A stretch of 7,363 nucleotides of DNA from Bacteroidales bacterium UBA3623 (GCA_002373715.1 DFLI01000142.1:1-7363); one strand, 5' to 3'; positions 1 through 7,177 are shown, numbered from the stretch's first letter. Made by a program: numbers and translations. The notes: generated from the letters alone by a model not told the origin.

Positions 1-374
1 AGACCCTGATACCAGCCCACGTGGCCGGTTGCGAGAGCCTGACGGTTCTTGATGCGGGCCTCGTCGCTGACAGCGGTAAACACCTCATTCACCAGAGGCT
101 CGTCAAAAGAGGCCGCCATGGCAATGGGCATAGGGAAAACGGTTGCCTTTCCGTTACGGGCCACCCCGTGCAGAGCTTCGTTCCACCAGTTGTACTCCGG
201 AATGCCCAGCGCCTCAACGGGGGCCGATGTATGCGTCATCAAGGATGCTTTCTCCTCAAGGCTCATCTTGGCAATGAGTTCCCGGGCGCGCTGCTCGGGA
301 GTAGGGCCCTGCTGGCAAGAGAGCGTCAGCACCAAAAGCGATGCGCAGCTCAAAAATGCAGATAAATGTTTCAT
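1..374 (-). CDS. Glycoside hydrolase family 3 protein (beta-xylosidase/beta-glucosidase), N-terminal part, cut by window edge
   Basis: This is a partial gene: the first 124 codons are present and the rest lies beyond the left edge. It starts at the ATG at 374-372. The N-terminus has a hydrophobic signal sequence ending in a Ser-Cys at residues 19-20, so it is probably a lipoprotein, although the lipobox (LTLSC) is imperfect. From about residue 26 it reads as the start of a GH3 catalytic domain: an EQRARELIAKMSLEEK-type opening helix, then NWWNEALHGVA at about residues 62-72 and the FPMPIAMAASFD block. These are hallmarks of Bacteroidota GH3 beta-xylosidases and related beta-glucosidases. The catalytic Asp is not in the window, so substrate cannot be read directly. 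The gap to the upstream acetylesterase is only 14 nt, indicating one operon. The three esterases before it favour a xylan-oligosaccharide role (inference). GH3 family membership is secure; xylosidase specificity is likely but unproven. Confidence 0.88.
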   Translation of the reverse strand, partial: MKHLSAFLSCASLLVLTLSCQQGPTPEQRARELIAKMSLEEKASLMTHTSAPVEALGIPEYNWWNEALHGVARNGKATVFPMPIAMAASFDEPLVNEVFTAVSDEARIKNRQALATGHVGWYQG

Positions 375-388
375 AGTATGGTTGTTAG

Positions 389-1822
389 TTATTGGTCTGA
401 ACGGAAAGGCTCTACAGCCAGGCCCTTGGCACCGGTGAGGTTAGCGGGCAGCCAGTTGCGGAAGGCATAGCGAACGGCCACGGGGGCGGCCACCTGGGCA
501 GAATAAACCTTCACCCCTTCCATACCGTTAGCCCAAGCCTGTGCAGGGTACCATACGCCATCGGCCCCGCATACTTCAAAGCCCTCAATGGCTTCCATGC
601 GGTTAAATCCGCCATTTTCGTATACATGGTCCATCTGGACATAAACATCCTGGCCCTCTACTTTCATAGAATGATAAGTGGGAGCAGCCCCGGGGAACAT
701 CCATTTTCCGTAGGTATGGTTCAAAGCCAGATAACTGAGCCGCTCTCCCACCTCACGCTTCTTAGCAGGGTGGATATTGGGTCCCTCGTAGGGAAACACC
801 AAATCTGCCGTACTCACTATCCAGCAGTTTTCCGTCTCGCGTGCAGAGATGCGTTGCTGTTCCCTTAGAAGCGCCCCGGAAAGGCCGTCAGGGCCATCTC
901 CGTACACAAAAGGGGCAATCTCTACCTGATATACCGGAAGGTTCTTATTGCCGCTTTCCCGACGCCACAGGGCTATGAGCGTTTCCATGCGAAGGGCATA
1001 GTCGGGCTGTCCCACATTGCTCTCTCCCTGATACCAGATAACGCCTTTGAAAGTATAATTGCGAACGGGAGCCCACTGGCCATAGTACATGATGGTGGGC
1101 CTATGCCACTGACCGGGAATCTTTTCCTGAATACTGAGGGAATCGGAGGGAAGATCCGGATAGGTTTCCACCACTTCGCTGGGAAGCCAACCCTCCACAT
1201 GACTGCCGCCCCAGGCATTGTTGATAATGCCCACGGGCACATCCAGCACCTCTGTAAGGTTTTTGGCAAAGAACCACGCGGCGGCGCCAAACTCCGGAGC
1301 ATTCTCCGGGCAGCTTTCCTTCCAAGCGCCGTCTACCACTTTCCGTGGGCTGTAAGCCTCTGTCTTGGGCAGGGTGGCAAAGCGGATACGGCCCTTGTAT
1401 CGGCCCGAGAAGGCAATCTCCTGAGGGCCTCCCTCTATGGGACAGTTGTCAAAGCCTCTCAGAGGCATTTCCATATTGCTCTGGCCGCTGCCCAGCCAAA
1501 CTTCTCCAATGAGAACATGCTGCAGCGTTACCTTTTCCTTGCCGCAGGCAATGCTCACCGACTGTTCGGCATAACCGCCTTCGGGCGTTGACACGGCCAC
1601 TTTCCAGGCTCCATCGGCCCCTGCCTTAGCCACATATTTGGCTTTTTCCCAGGAGACCGTTACGGTAACCATGGCTCCGGCATCGGCCCAGCCCCAGAGA
1701 CTGACCTGGGTCTGCTGCTGCAGCACCATGTAATCTCCAATCTGAGGAGGCAAAAGAATCTTGGCTTGCAAGCCTGCTACGCAAAGCAGCAAGGCTAGCG
1801 TGGAGATAAGTCTTTGAATCAT
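389..1822 (-). CDS. Secreted SGNH sialate O-acetylesterase-family protein (probable carbohydrate acetylesterase)
   Basis: This 477-residue protein has a signal peptide at residues 1-20 (cleavage probably after LQA). It follows the layout of the sialate O-acetylesterase family: an N-terminal beta-sandwich region (about 21-105), an SGNH hydrolase core (about 106-370) and a C-terminal beta-rich tail. The nucleophile block GSGQSNMEMP is at 111-120 (Ser115). NNAWGGS at 201-207 and WYQGESN at 263-269 are the conserved Gly and Asn blocks. NIHPAKK places the catalytic His at 351, followed by the usual VGERL helix. Bacteroidota members annotated as sialate esterases often remove acetyl groups from plant polysaccharides. 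The neighbouring GH3 and feruloyl-esterase-like genes, and the lack of any sialic acid gene here, favour an acetylxylan-type substrate (inference). A 72-nt gap separates it from the upstream esterase, with no clear promoter or strong terminator in it. Family assignment is firm; substrate is open. Confidence 0.9.
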   Translation of the reverse strand: MIQRLISTLALLLCVAGLQAKILLPPQIGDYMVLQQQTQVSLWGWADAGAMVTVTVSWEKAKYVAKAGADGAWKVAVSTPEGGYAEQSVSIACGKEKVTLQHVLIGEVWLGSGQSNMEMPLRGFDNCPIEGGPQEIAFSGRYKGRIRFATLPKTEAYSPRKVVDGAWKESCPENAPEFGAAAWFFAKNLTEVLDVPVGIINNAWGGSHVEGWLPSEVVETYPDLPSDSLSIQEKIPGQWHRPTIMYYGQWAPVRNYTFKGVIWYQGESNVGQPDYALRMETLIALWRRESGNKNLPVYQVEIAPFVYGDGPDGLSGALLREQQRISARETENCWIVSTADLVFPYEGPNIHPAKKREVGERLSYLALNHTYGKWMFPGAAPTYHSMKVEGQDVYVQMDHVYENGGFNRMEAIEGFEVCGADGVWYPAQAWANGMEGVKVYSAQVAAPVAVRYAFRNWLPANLTGAKGLAVEPFRSDQ

Positions 1823-1894
1823 ATCACTCTAAACATTTTACCCCATCCCTTTCCGGAGGGGAGTCATTCGTTTATCTTTCTATTAATCAGCCGT

Positions 1895-3544
1895 TTACTT
1901 CCACGGGCGGTATTCCAACTTTTTCGTTTCCGGGTCTCGGCGGAACTGTTTGAAGAAATCCCACATGATGCGGGCGGTGGGCTGGAAGTTCCAGTGGCCG
2001 TAGTCCATTACCGCTACAATCTTGATGAGCGGCACGTTGCCCTTGTACAGCTGGCCGGTTTCCACCACCAGGCCATCTCCCTTGTTGGTTACGATGGTTT
2101 CACGGTCCTGCAGCTTCTGGCCAAAGACAGGGTCCAGAGAGAAATCTATCTCGCTCACCACCTCCATGCCATTCATCTGCTCGTAGGCATTCCAGGCGTT
2201 GAGGTAACCATTGCCTTTCCAGTTGTCGGGCCGGATATAGGGCACTACGTTATCGGCCGTACCCAGCACGGAACAATAGGGCATTTCCACGGCGCCACGC
2301 TTCTGCGTAGCCTCCGCCCAGATGGAACCGAAGTTAGGGAACGGACCCGGTGCAGGCCTGTCCAACAAACCGCCGGAATGGCCGCCTACTGCCGCAAAAA
2401 CATAGGATTTCTTGATGCCCAGGGCGGTAGCTGTCATGGAACCGGCCGATAAGCCCTCTGCATATACGCGGGAAGGATCCAACTGAGGATACTTGGCGAA
2501 GAGCTGATAAAGCACCGTCTCAATGCCGTCGTGACCCATAGCCTGGTAATTGGGCGTACCCTGCCACTCCATTTCCACCACAAAGAAACGGTCCTGTGCC
2601 GCCACCTGGATGAAGCCGGAAGTTTCGGCCTGGGTACGAGGGTCGTTCTGATTACCATGCAGCAACACCATAACGGGCACGGAATGCTCCGGGGCGCCTT
2701 CCAAAAGCTCCTCGGGCCAGTACTCATACCAAAGCTGCTTAGTGTCCTTACCAGTGGGGAGCTCCACAATAATGCGTTTGATACCCAAAGCCTCACAATC
2801 CAGATAAGGTTCCAGTTCATAGGAACCGTACTCCCCTAACTTGGCACCTTCATAATGCGTATGCTGGTAATTGTTATAGCGATAGTTGCAGCCCAACACC
2901 TGTTTCCAGGCATCGGCAAGAATGTCTTTAAGGGGGGCCGATGCAGGATTCACCACCACCTTCAGCAGAGGCTCGTCGGCATGGGGCGCTATGGCCGACT
3001 GATAAGGCCTGGCCACCTTGGCGGCACCCTTTCCGGCCACATAGGCCGGCACGGGAGCTGCGCTCTTTCCGGGCTTACCGCCGATGGTCAGAATATCGGC
3101 AATCTGCGCTCCTGCCTTGGGGGCTATCACCTGGTTCACAAAGGTTGCGCCGGCACCCAGGCCCACCACCTTCAGGTTACCGGGGCCTCGGAACTGGTTG
3201 AACAACTGCTCAAAAACCTTGAAATCGGCCTCTGCATCATACTTGTCCCCTGTGGGATTAATGACCACCGCCGTTCCGTAGTTGGCGTCCAGCAGGGGCT
3301 GGATGTCCATATCGGCCAATAGCTTTTCTGCGCCCTCCTTGTCCAACTTACCGTCCGGATAAATGAAAAAAGCGGGCGTAAAATTATAGGACCGGCCTTC
3401 TGCCCGGGTGGGCCCGCCGTACACAATGTTAAACGAAGCCCGCTGCATCAGAATCACATTCTCGGGCTGGGGAGGACGACCGGGCTGGGCATAACACAGG
3501 CCCGCCACGGTGCACAAAGCAAGGAGGGAGAAGAATCGTTTCAT
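1895..3544 (-). CDS. Secreted CE1/PHB-depolymerase-like alpha/beta hydrolase (feruloyl or acetyl esterase) with degenerate N-terminal hydrolase-like half
   Basis: This 549-residue protein has a signal peptide at residues 1-19 (cleavage after CYA, mature end QPGRPP). The C-terminal half (about 270-540) is a complete alpha/beta hydrolase of the esterase/PHB depolymerase type. It shows the oxyanion strand VMVLLHGNQND at 291-301, the nucleophile elbow GLSAG at 364-368 (Ser366), the acid Asp431 in GTADNVVPY, and His517 in DYGHWNF. The N-terminal half (about 30-185) appears to be a decayed copy of the same fold: VVINPTG at 93-99, GLGAG at 128-132 with Gly where the Ser should be, a TIGGKPG segment, and VPAYVAGKGAAKVARPY at 165-181 without the acid Asp. 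It starts 2 nt after the stop of the preceding esterase gene, so the two are translated from one message. Context suggests removal of aromatic or acetyl esters from plant polysaccharide, but a peptidase-like or other ester substrate is not excluded. Confidence 0.85.
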   Translation of the reverse strand: MKRFFSLLALCTVAGLCYAQPGRPPQPENVILMQRASFNIVYGGPTRAEGRSYNFTPAFFIYPDGKLDKEGAEKLLADMDIQPLLDANYGTAVVINPTGDKYDAEADFKVFEQLFNQFRGPGNLKVVGLGAGATFVNQVIAPKAGAQIADILTIGGKPGKSAAPVPAYVAGKGAAKVARPYQSAIAPHADEPLLKVVVNPASAPLKDILADAWKQVLGCNYRYNNYQHTHYEGAKLGEYGSYELEPYLDCEALGIKRIIVELPTGKDTKQLWYEYWPEELLEGAPEHSVPVMVLLHGNQNDPRTQAETSGFIQVAAQDRFFVVEMEWQGTPNYQAMGHDGIETVLYQLFAKYPQLDPSRVYAEGLSAGSMTATALGIKKSYVFAAVGGHSGGLLDRPAPGPFPNFGSIWAEATQKRGAVEMPYCSVLGTADNVVPYIRPDNWKGNGYLNAWNAYEQMNGMEVVSEIDFSLDPVFGQKLQDRETIVTNKGDGLVVETGQLYKGNVPLIKIVAVMDYGHWNFQPTARIMWDFFKQFRRDPETKKLEYRPWK

Positions 3545-3546
3545 AT

Positions 3547-4455
3547 CTACTTAATGTGGCGTTTCAGGAAATCCGTTACGTATTGATAGTACAGTTCCAC
3601 GTGCTGGGGTTGGTAGAAGCCGTGGCCTGCGCCAAAGATCATGTGCAGTTCGCAGTGGTCGTACACGTTGGAGGCTTTAGCAGAATATTCGGGCTTTACC
3701 AGGGAATCTTCTGTGCCGTGTACAATTAGTACCTCTCCCTGGTAGCCGGCAATCTCCTTGTAGATGTCAAAGCCGTCATAGAATTTCTCATAATACGGCT
3801 TGCCAATGTTCATTCCCATGAAATTAACCGTCTCGGGGACATCGGCCAAAGTGGGATAGAGGGCGAAACCGTCGTCCGGAATGCAGAGGGCAGGGAAAGT
3901 GAGGAGAATGGCGTTGATCTTATCCTTCACATAAGGAGCCGTAATGGCGCTTACGCAACCTCCCTGGCTTTCTCCCAGCAGGAAGATGTTCTTTTTATCC
4001 ACAAAGTCCCAGGTGCGTACCATATCGATGACATCCTTGAGGTTCTGACGCTGGGTGAATATGGATGTCTCTTCCGTTTTTCCGCCGCTCTGGCTGCGGG
4101 GAGAGCCGCCGGCAAAGTCGTAGCAATAGGCCACATATCCGGCCTTGGCCAACATATCTGCCATGGCGTAGAAACCATGATGGGTGCCGCCGTAGCCGTG
4201 GGAAAGGATAACCGCCGGATGCTGCCCGGGCGCTACGGGAATGAAGGCTTCTCCATAAATCTTATTGCCGTCGCTTTCGCAGCCCACTACTTCCATGCGG
4301 TAGGAAGGGTCTGTGGGAGGCGTATTCATCTTTTTGAACAGGTCCTCAATTTCCTCGCGGCTCATGTTGCCGAAAGGATTATTGCCTCCGGGCTGGCTGT
4401 ATGCGAGCGAGGTGGTGATGGCAAAAACGGAGAGAAGGGACATAATGCGTTTCAT
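3547..4455 (-). CDS. Secreted alpha/beta hydrolase, cinnamoyl/feruloyl esterase-like
   Basis: I chose the ATG at 4455-4453, giving 302 residues, because it begins directly with a signal peptide (MKRIMSLLSV..., cleavage near LAYS-QPGG at residue 20). The upstream in-frame ATG at 4506 lies inside a terminator hairpin and before the predicted promoter -7 box. The mature protein is a compact alpha/beta hydrolase with HGYGG at 86-90 (oxyanion region), GESQGG at 161-166 (nucleophile Ser163), HGTEDSLV at 246-253 (Asp250) and GAGHGF at 275-280 (His278). A lid-like insertion lies at about 190-235. The pattern resembles the small cinnamoyl esterases such as Est1E of Butyrivibrio, which release ferulate and p-coumarate, including the LIVHG strand and the Cys-Glu-Leu strand before the His. 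It is the first gene of the esterase-GH3 operon and sits 2 nt from the next gene. Other dienelactone-hydrolase-like or acyl esterase activities remain possible. Confidence 0.85.
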   Translation of the reverse strand: MKRIMSLLSVFAITTSLAYSQPGGNNPFGNMSREEIEDLFKKMNTPPTDPSYRMEVVGCESDGNKIYGEAFIPVAPGQHPAVILSHGYGGTHHGFYAMADMLAKAGYVAYCYDFAGGSPRSQSGGKTEETSIFTQRQNLKDVIDMVRTWDFVDKKNIFLLGESQGGCVSAITAPYVKDKINAILLTFPALCIPDDGFALYPTLADVPETVNFMGMNIGKPYYEKFYDGFDIYKEIAGYQGEVLIVHGTEDSLVKPEYSAKASNVYDHCELHMIFGAGHGFYQPQHVELYYQYVTDFLKRHIK

Positions 4456-4476
4456 GGTTATCAAGTGTTTGTCTTG

Positions 4477-4507
4477 CGAAAATAACGAAAAACGCCTGCA
4501 TTTCAAA
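4477..4507 (-). promoter_or_regulatory. Predicted Bacteroidota-type promoter of the esterase-GH3 operon
   Basis: Read on the minus strand, TTTG (4507-4504) is followed after 19 nt by TATTTTCG (4484-4477), one mismatch from the Bacteroidota -7 consensus TAnnTTTG. The spacing fits the family's primary sigma factor promoters. Transcription would begin near 4470 and leave a short leader before the ATG at 4455. The -33 box falls in the loop of the upstream terminator hairpin. This is a motif match only. Confidence 0.5.
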
Positions 4508-4522
4508 ATGCAAGCGTTTTTC
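4487..4522 (-). terminator. Rho-independent terminator hairpin after the FMN-binding lipoprotein gene
   Basis: The 9-nt arm GAAAAACGC (4487-4495) pairs with GCGTTTTTC (4514-4522), and TGCATTT (4497-4503) pairs with AAATGCA (4506-4512). That gives 16 pairs with one C/A mismatch (4496/4513) and a 2-nt apex (probably a 4-nt loop in practice). On the minus strand it starts 20 nt after the TAG stop of the FMN-binding gene and ends in a GCGTTTTTCG run, as expected for a terminator. Near-symmetry means it could also stop plus-strand transcripts. Confidence 0.8.
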
Positions 4523-4542
4523 TGATATCAACTAAAGAATTA

Positions 4543-4938
4543 CTACTCCGGAACGGCTTCCAGGCCCAGACGGATGTTCTGGATAAGGGCTTCGGAGGAG
4601 AAGGTGGCACCGGAGACGGCGTCCAGCTCGGTGGCTTTGGCCTCCTTTACGGTTTTGCCCACCAGCTTTTCCAGCAAGCCGCTTTCCAGCACGGCCTGGA
4701 AATAACGGGGCGATTCCTGATTGGGCAGCGCCTCAATTTTGGTGATAACGCCCTTGTGCACAGAGATTTCCACCGGGGTAATGCCATTGAAACCAATAAC
4801 CTCAGCCCCCAGTTCGGTGGTGTTAACCTTAAGCGTATCGGCACCCTTGGCGCCGGCGTTGGTGCCGCAGGAAGTGCTCATAAGGCAAGTGCTTCCCAAA
4901 ACGGCCAGAATTCCCAGAATGAGTATTGCTTTTTTCAT
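4543..4938 (-). CDS. Single-domain FMN-binding (RnfG/NqrC-type) lipoprotein
   Basis: This 131-residue protein begins with a lipoprotein-type signal sequence: MKK, a hydrophobic core, then STSC with Cys24 as the probable lipidated residue. It is therefore expected on the periplasmic side of a membrane. From about residue 38 to the end it matches the FMN-binding domain shared with RnfG and NqrC. It contains an EISVHKGVITKIEAL strand pair and, near the C-terminus, DAVSGATFSSEALIQNIR. The SGAT motif at 109-112 is where the ApbE flavin transferase attaches FMN through a phosphoester to the threonine, here Thr112. No apbE gene, Rnf/Nqr subunit or flavin reductase partner is visible in the window, so its electron donor and acceptor are unknown. 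It has its own promoter, lies 38 nt after rhaD, and is followed by a strong terminator, so it is mainly a one-gene unit, though it may also receive readthrough from the rhamnose operon. Confidence 0.88.
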   Translation of the reverse strand: MKKAILILGILAVLGSTCLMSTSCGTNAGAKGADTLKVNTTELGAEVIGFNGITPVEISVHKGVITKIEALPNQESPRYFQAVLESGLLEKLVGKTVKEAKATELDAVSGATFSSEALIQNIRLGLEAVPE

Positions 4939-4957
4939 AGTTCAGATTTTGCGCCTG

Positions 4958-4990
4958 CAAAGGTACAAAAACGCAACTATTTAGGCAAGC
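4958..4990 (-). promoter_or_regulatory. Predicted Bacteroidota-type promoter of the FMN-binding lipoprotein gene
   Basis: Read on the minus strand, TACCTTTG (4965-4958) is a perfect match to the -7 consensus TAnnTTTG. A CTTG (4990-4987), one mismatch from the -33 TTTG, lies 21 nt upstream inside the last codons of rhaD. The predicted start point is about 10-15 nt before the ATG at 4938. The -7 box is strong; the -33 box is weaker. Confidence 0.62.
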
Positions 4991-5786
4991 CAAAAACGGA
5001 AGATAATTCCTTCATCTGGGCATCGGTCATTCCATCGGGCTCAAAACCCATATTCCGCGCTGCAATATAGATAAGGGCACTTTTATTCAGTACATCCACC
5101 TGGTCGAAGGCGCTCATGATGTCCGTATCTACGGCAAACACGCCGTGCTTTTCCCACATCACCACATCGTAGTCTTCGTCCAGGGCCTTGATGGTAGCAT
5201 CGGCCAATTCCACGCTGGAAGGCAGCATGTACGGCACCATTCCAAGCCCTCTGGGGCAGAAGGCCTTGGTTTCCGGAATCATGGACCAGAGCATGCGCGT
5301 AGCCACATCCTTTTCCATCCACTTCTTATTATGGGTAAGCGCCACCAACTCGATGGGATGGGTGTGCAGCGAAGCCCGGTAGGGAGAGCCCTTGGCCAGC
5401 AGGTAATCGTGCACGGCCAGGTGGGAAGGGAGCTCTGAGGTGGGAGCCACCACCGCATCGGCCACTATCTCATAATGCGCGCAGTCCGGCAGAATACGGA
5501 TGATGGAGCCGTTGGCCATAGGGTCGTGGGAGAGATCCCTCATGCGCTTGCCGGTTCCCTTGCAATAGAACCAGCAGCCCTTGATATGCGGCAGGGTTTT
5601 GCCGATGGCACGCGGCTCATCAATGGCAGGCATCGCTCGCAGGGCGTCGTCCACCTGGTCGGTGATATTGATGGTAATGTTGCCACCGTTTCTCTCTGCC
5701 CAACCTTTCTGCCAAAGGTATCCGGCCACTTCGGCCACCTGATCCACCGCCGCTTTCAGCGCCGGCCTGTTATCTAAAACACTCAT
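4977..5786 (-). CDS. rhaD: Rhamnulose-1-phosphate aldolase
   Basis: This cytoplasmic class II aldolase of 269 residues (the E. coli enzyme has about 274) cleaves L-rhamnulose 1-phosphate into dihydroxyacetone phosphate and L-lactaldehyde, the last committed step of phosphorylating L-rhamnose breakdown. Diagnostic blocks are GWAERNGGN at 28-36 (phosphate-binding loop), PTSELP at 115-120 with the catalytic Glu118, HTHPIELVALTH at 141-152 with zinc ligands His141 and His143, RMLW at 164-167, and KHGVFAVD at 213-220 with the third zinc ligand His214. These blocks match RhaD better than FucA, which is shorter and lacks the ERNGGN-to-PTSELP spacing seen here. The ATG overlaps the stop of the dehydrogenase gene by 4 nt, implying translational coupling. 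The rhamnose transporter fragment upstream supports the assignment. All expected catalytic residues are present. Confidence 0.94.
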   Translation of the reverse strand: MSVLDNRPALKAAVDQVAEVAGYLWQKGWAERNGGNITINITDQVDDALRAMPAIDEPRAIGKTLPHIKGCWFYCKGTGKRMRDLSHDPMANGSIIRILPDCAHYEIVADAVVAPTSELPSHLAVHDYLLAKGSPYRASLHTHPIELVALTHNKKWMEKDVATRMLWSMIPETKAFCPRGLGMVPYMLPSSVELADATIKALDEDYDVVMWEKHGVFAVDTDIMSAFDQVDVLNKSALIYIAARNMGFEPDGMTDAQMKELSSVFGLPK

Positions 5787-7162
5787 AGTTCAAAAAAGGT
5801 TTCTTTCAAGATTTCGGATACCGTGGGATGCGGGAACACCACTTCCTTCAGCTGCTCCACGGTGAGGCCTTCCTCAATGGCCATGCAGGCGCTTTGGATA
5901 ATCTCCGAGCAGGGGTTGCCCAGCATATGTACGCCCAGCACCTTGTGGGTGGTCTTATCCACCATTATCTTACAAAGGCCCTCTCCCCTTTCGTTCTCGG
6001 CCACAAAGCGGCCGGAGAATGCCATGGGCAGCTTAAGGACGGTAAAGTCCAGGCCCAGTTTGGCGGCCTCAGCCTCCGTCAGGCCCACGCCTGCCACTTC
6101 CGGATTGGTGTACACCACGCCCGGAATGGCGTTGTAGCGCATATAATCGGCCTTACCGAGGATGTTATTCACAGCCACTTCGCCTTCGCGGGTAGCCGTG
6201 TGGGCCAGCATGGAAAAGCCCGTCACATCGCCGGCGGCATATACGCCCGGCACATTGGTCTGCATCTTTTCGTTCACCTTGATGCCATAGGGACGGCCGG
6301 CAGGATTGAGGGCCATCTCTACGCCAATCTTTTCAAGGCCGATATCAGCGATATTAGCCCTTCTACCCACGGAAACCAGGATCTTGTCTCCGGCGGCGCG
6401 GCAAGTATTGCCCTCAGGGTCTTCGTACACCACCTCGTTTCCTTCCACGGCCACCACCTTGCAGCTAAGGTGGAACTCCACGCCCTTTTTCTCGTACTGA
6501 GCCTGCAACATGGCCGATATTTCATCGTCCAGCGGGCCCAGAATCTTGGGCAGCATCTCCACCACCGTCACCTGCGTGCCAATGGAATTGAAGAAACTGG
6601 CGAACTCCATCCCTATGACTCCGCCACCAATCACCACCAGCCGCTCCGGCTGCTCCTCCAGGGACAGAATCTCCCGGTTGGTAACCACGGTACTTCCCAG
6701 GCCTTCCCGAAGGCCCGGAATGGGCGGAACAGCCGCCTCGGAGCCCGTGCAAATGAGGATATTCCGGGCCTGATACTTCTCTTCTTCGCATTCCAGCAGG
6801 AAGCCATCGGCCTCTTTTCCTTCAATGACGGCGGCACCTTTAACCACCTCCACATTGGCATTTCTCATCTGTACCTTGATACCGCCCACAAGCTTTTTCA
6901 CCACCTTGGTCTTGCGCTTGAAAATGGCACCAAAGTCAATGGAAGACTCCGGCACATTCACGCCATACCTGTCGGCATGCTTGGCATAATCATATACCTT
7001 GGCACTGTAGAGCAAGGTTTTGGTGGGAATGCAGCCCTCATTCAGGCACACACCGCCCAATTCATTCTTTTCAAACAACACTACGGAAAGTCCCGCCGCT
7101 CCGGCTCTGCCGGCTGCTACATATCCACCGGGACCTCCTCCGATAATGGCTAAATCGTACAT
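5783..7162 (-). CDS. lpdA: Dihydrolipoyl dehydrogenase (E3-type flavoprotein disulfide reductase)
   Basis: This 459-residue cytoplasmic flavoenzyme has the normal E3 length and carries no lipoyl domain. The FAD-binding loop GGGPGG is at 8-13. The redox-active disulfide is GGVCLNEGCIPTK at 36-48 (Cys39 and Cys44). The NAD-binding loop GGGVIG is at 179-184, with a Glu at 202 ending the following strand as expected for NAD rather than NADP. The second FAD contact YAAGDV is at 308-313. The C-terminal catalytic dyad is FPHPTVSE with His445 and Glu450. All key residues are intact, so it should reoxidise dihydrolipoamide with NAD+. No E1, E2 or glycine-cleavage genes are visible nearby. Instead it lies 15 nt after the rhamnose transporter gene and overlaps rhaD by ATGA. 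It may be the cell's general E3 carried in this operon, or a paralogue with a role linked to rhamnose metabolism; the sequence does not decide. Confidence 0.93.
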   Translation of the reverse strand: MYDLAIIGGGPGGYVAAGRAGAAGLSVVLFEKNELGGVCLNEGCIPTKTLLYSAKVYDYAKHADRYGVNVPESSIDFGAIFKRKTKVVKKLVGGIKVQMRNANVEVVKGAAVIEGKEADGFLLECEEEKYQARNILICTGSEAAVPPIPGLREGLGSTVVTNREILSLEEQPERLVVIGGGVIGMEFASFFNSIGTQVTVVEMLPKILGPLDDEISAMLQAQYEKKGVEFHLSCKVVAVEGNEVVYEDPEGNTCRAAGDKILVSVGRRANIADIGLEKIGVEMALNPAGRPYGIKVNEKMQTNVPGVYAAGDVTGFSMLAHTATREGEVAVNNILGKADYMRYNAIPGVVYTNPEVAGVGLTEAEAAKLGLDFTVLKLPMAFSGRFVAENERGEGLCKIMVDKTTHKVLGVHMLGNPCSEIIQSACMAIEEGLTVEQLKEVVFPHPTVSEILKETFFEL

Positions 7163-7177
7163 ATAACAAAATTGTTT

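Noticed and set aside
341..351. The Asp expected near the catalytic His of the acetylesterase might be missing (NIHP rather than DIHP); residues 341-351 of that protein
   Set aside because: Residues just before the His vary in this family, including SIHP in the human enzyme as I recall it, so this is not evidence of inactivity.
1823..1894. Possible hairpin (CCCT/AGGG around 1847-1860) or promoter in the 72-nt gap before the acetylesterase gene
   Set aside because: The stem is only about 4 pairs with no T-run after it, and no TAnnTTTG box is present on the minus strand. I treat the gap as an ordinary intra-operon spacer.
1814..2452. A 212-codon plus-strand open frame opposite the esterase gene
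   Set aside because: It overlaps a minus-strand gene with a full catalytic triad and shows no recognisable domain.
4456..4506. Upstream in-frame ATG at 4506 that would add 17 residues to the cinnamoyl-esterase-like protein
   Set aside because: The extension runs through the terminator hairpin and the predicted promoter and places charged residues before the signal peptide. The ATG at 4455 gives a standard signal sequence.
4949..4976. Inverted repeat TTGCG / CGCAA separated by 18 nt around the -7 box of the FMN gene, a possible operator
   Set aside because: Five-base arms are too short to separate from chance, and no second copy was seen near the other promoter.
5828..7153. A 441-codon open frame on the plus strand opposite the dihydrolipoyl dehydrogenase gene
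   Set aside because: It lies entirely antisense to a gene with all E3 motifs. Its translation is His-rich and resembles no known family, so it is a by-product of codon bias on the other strand.
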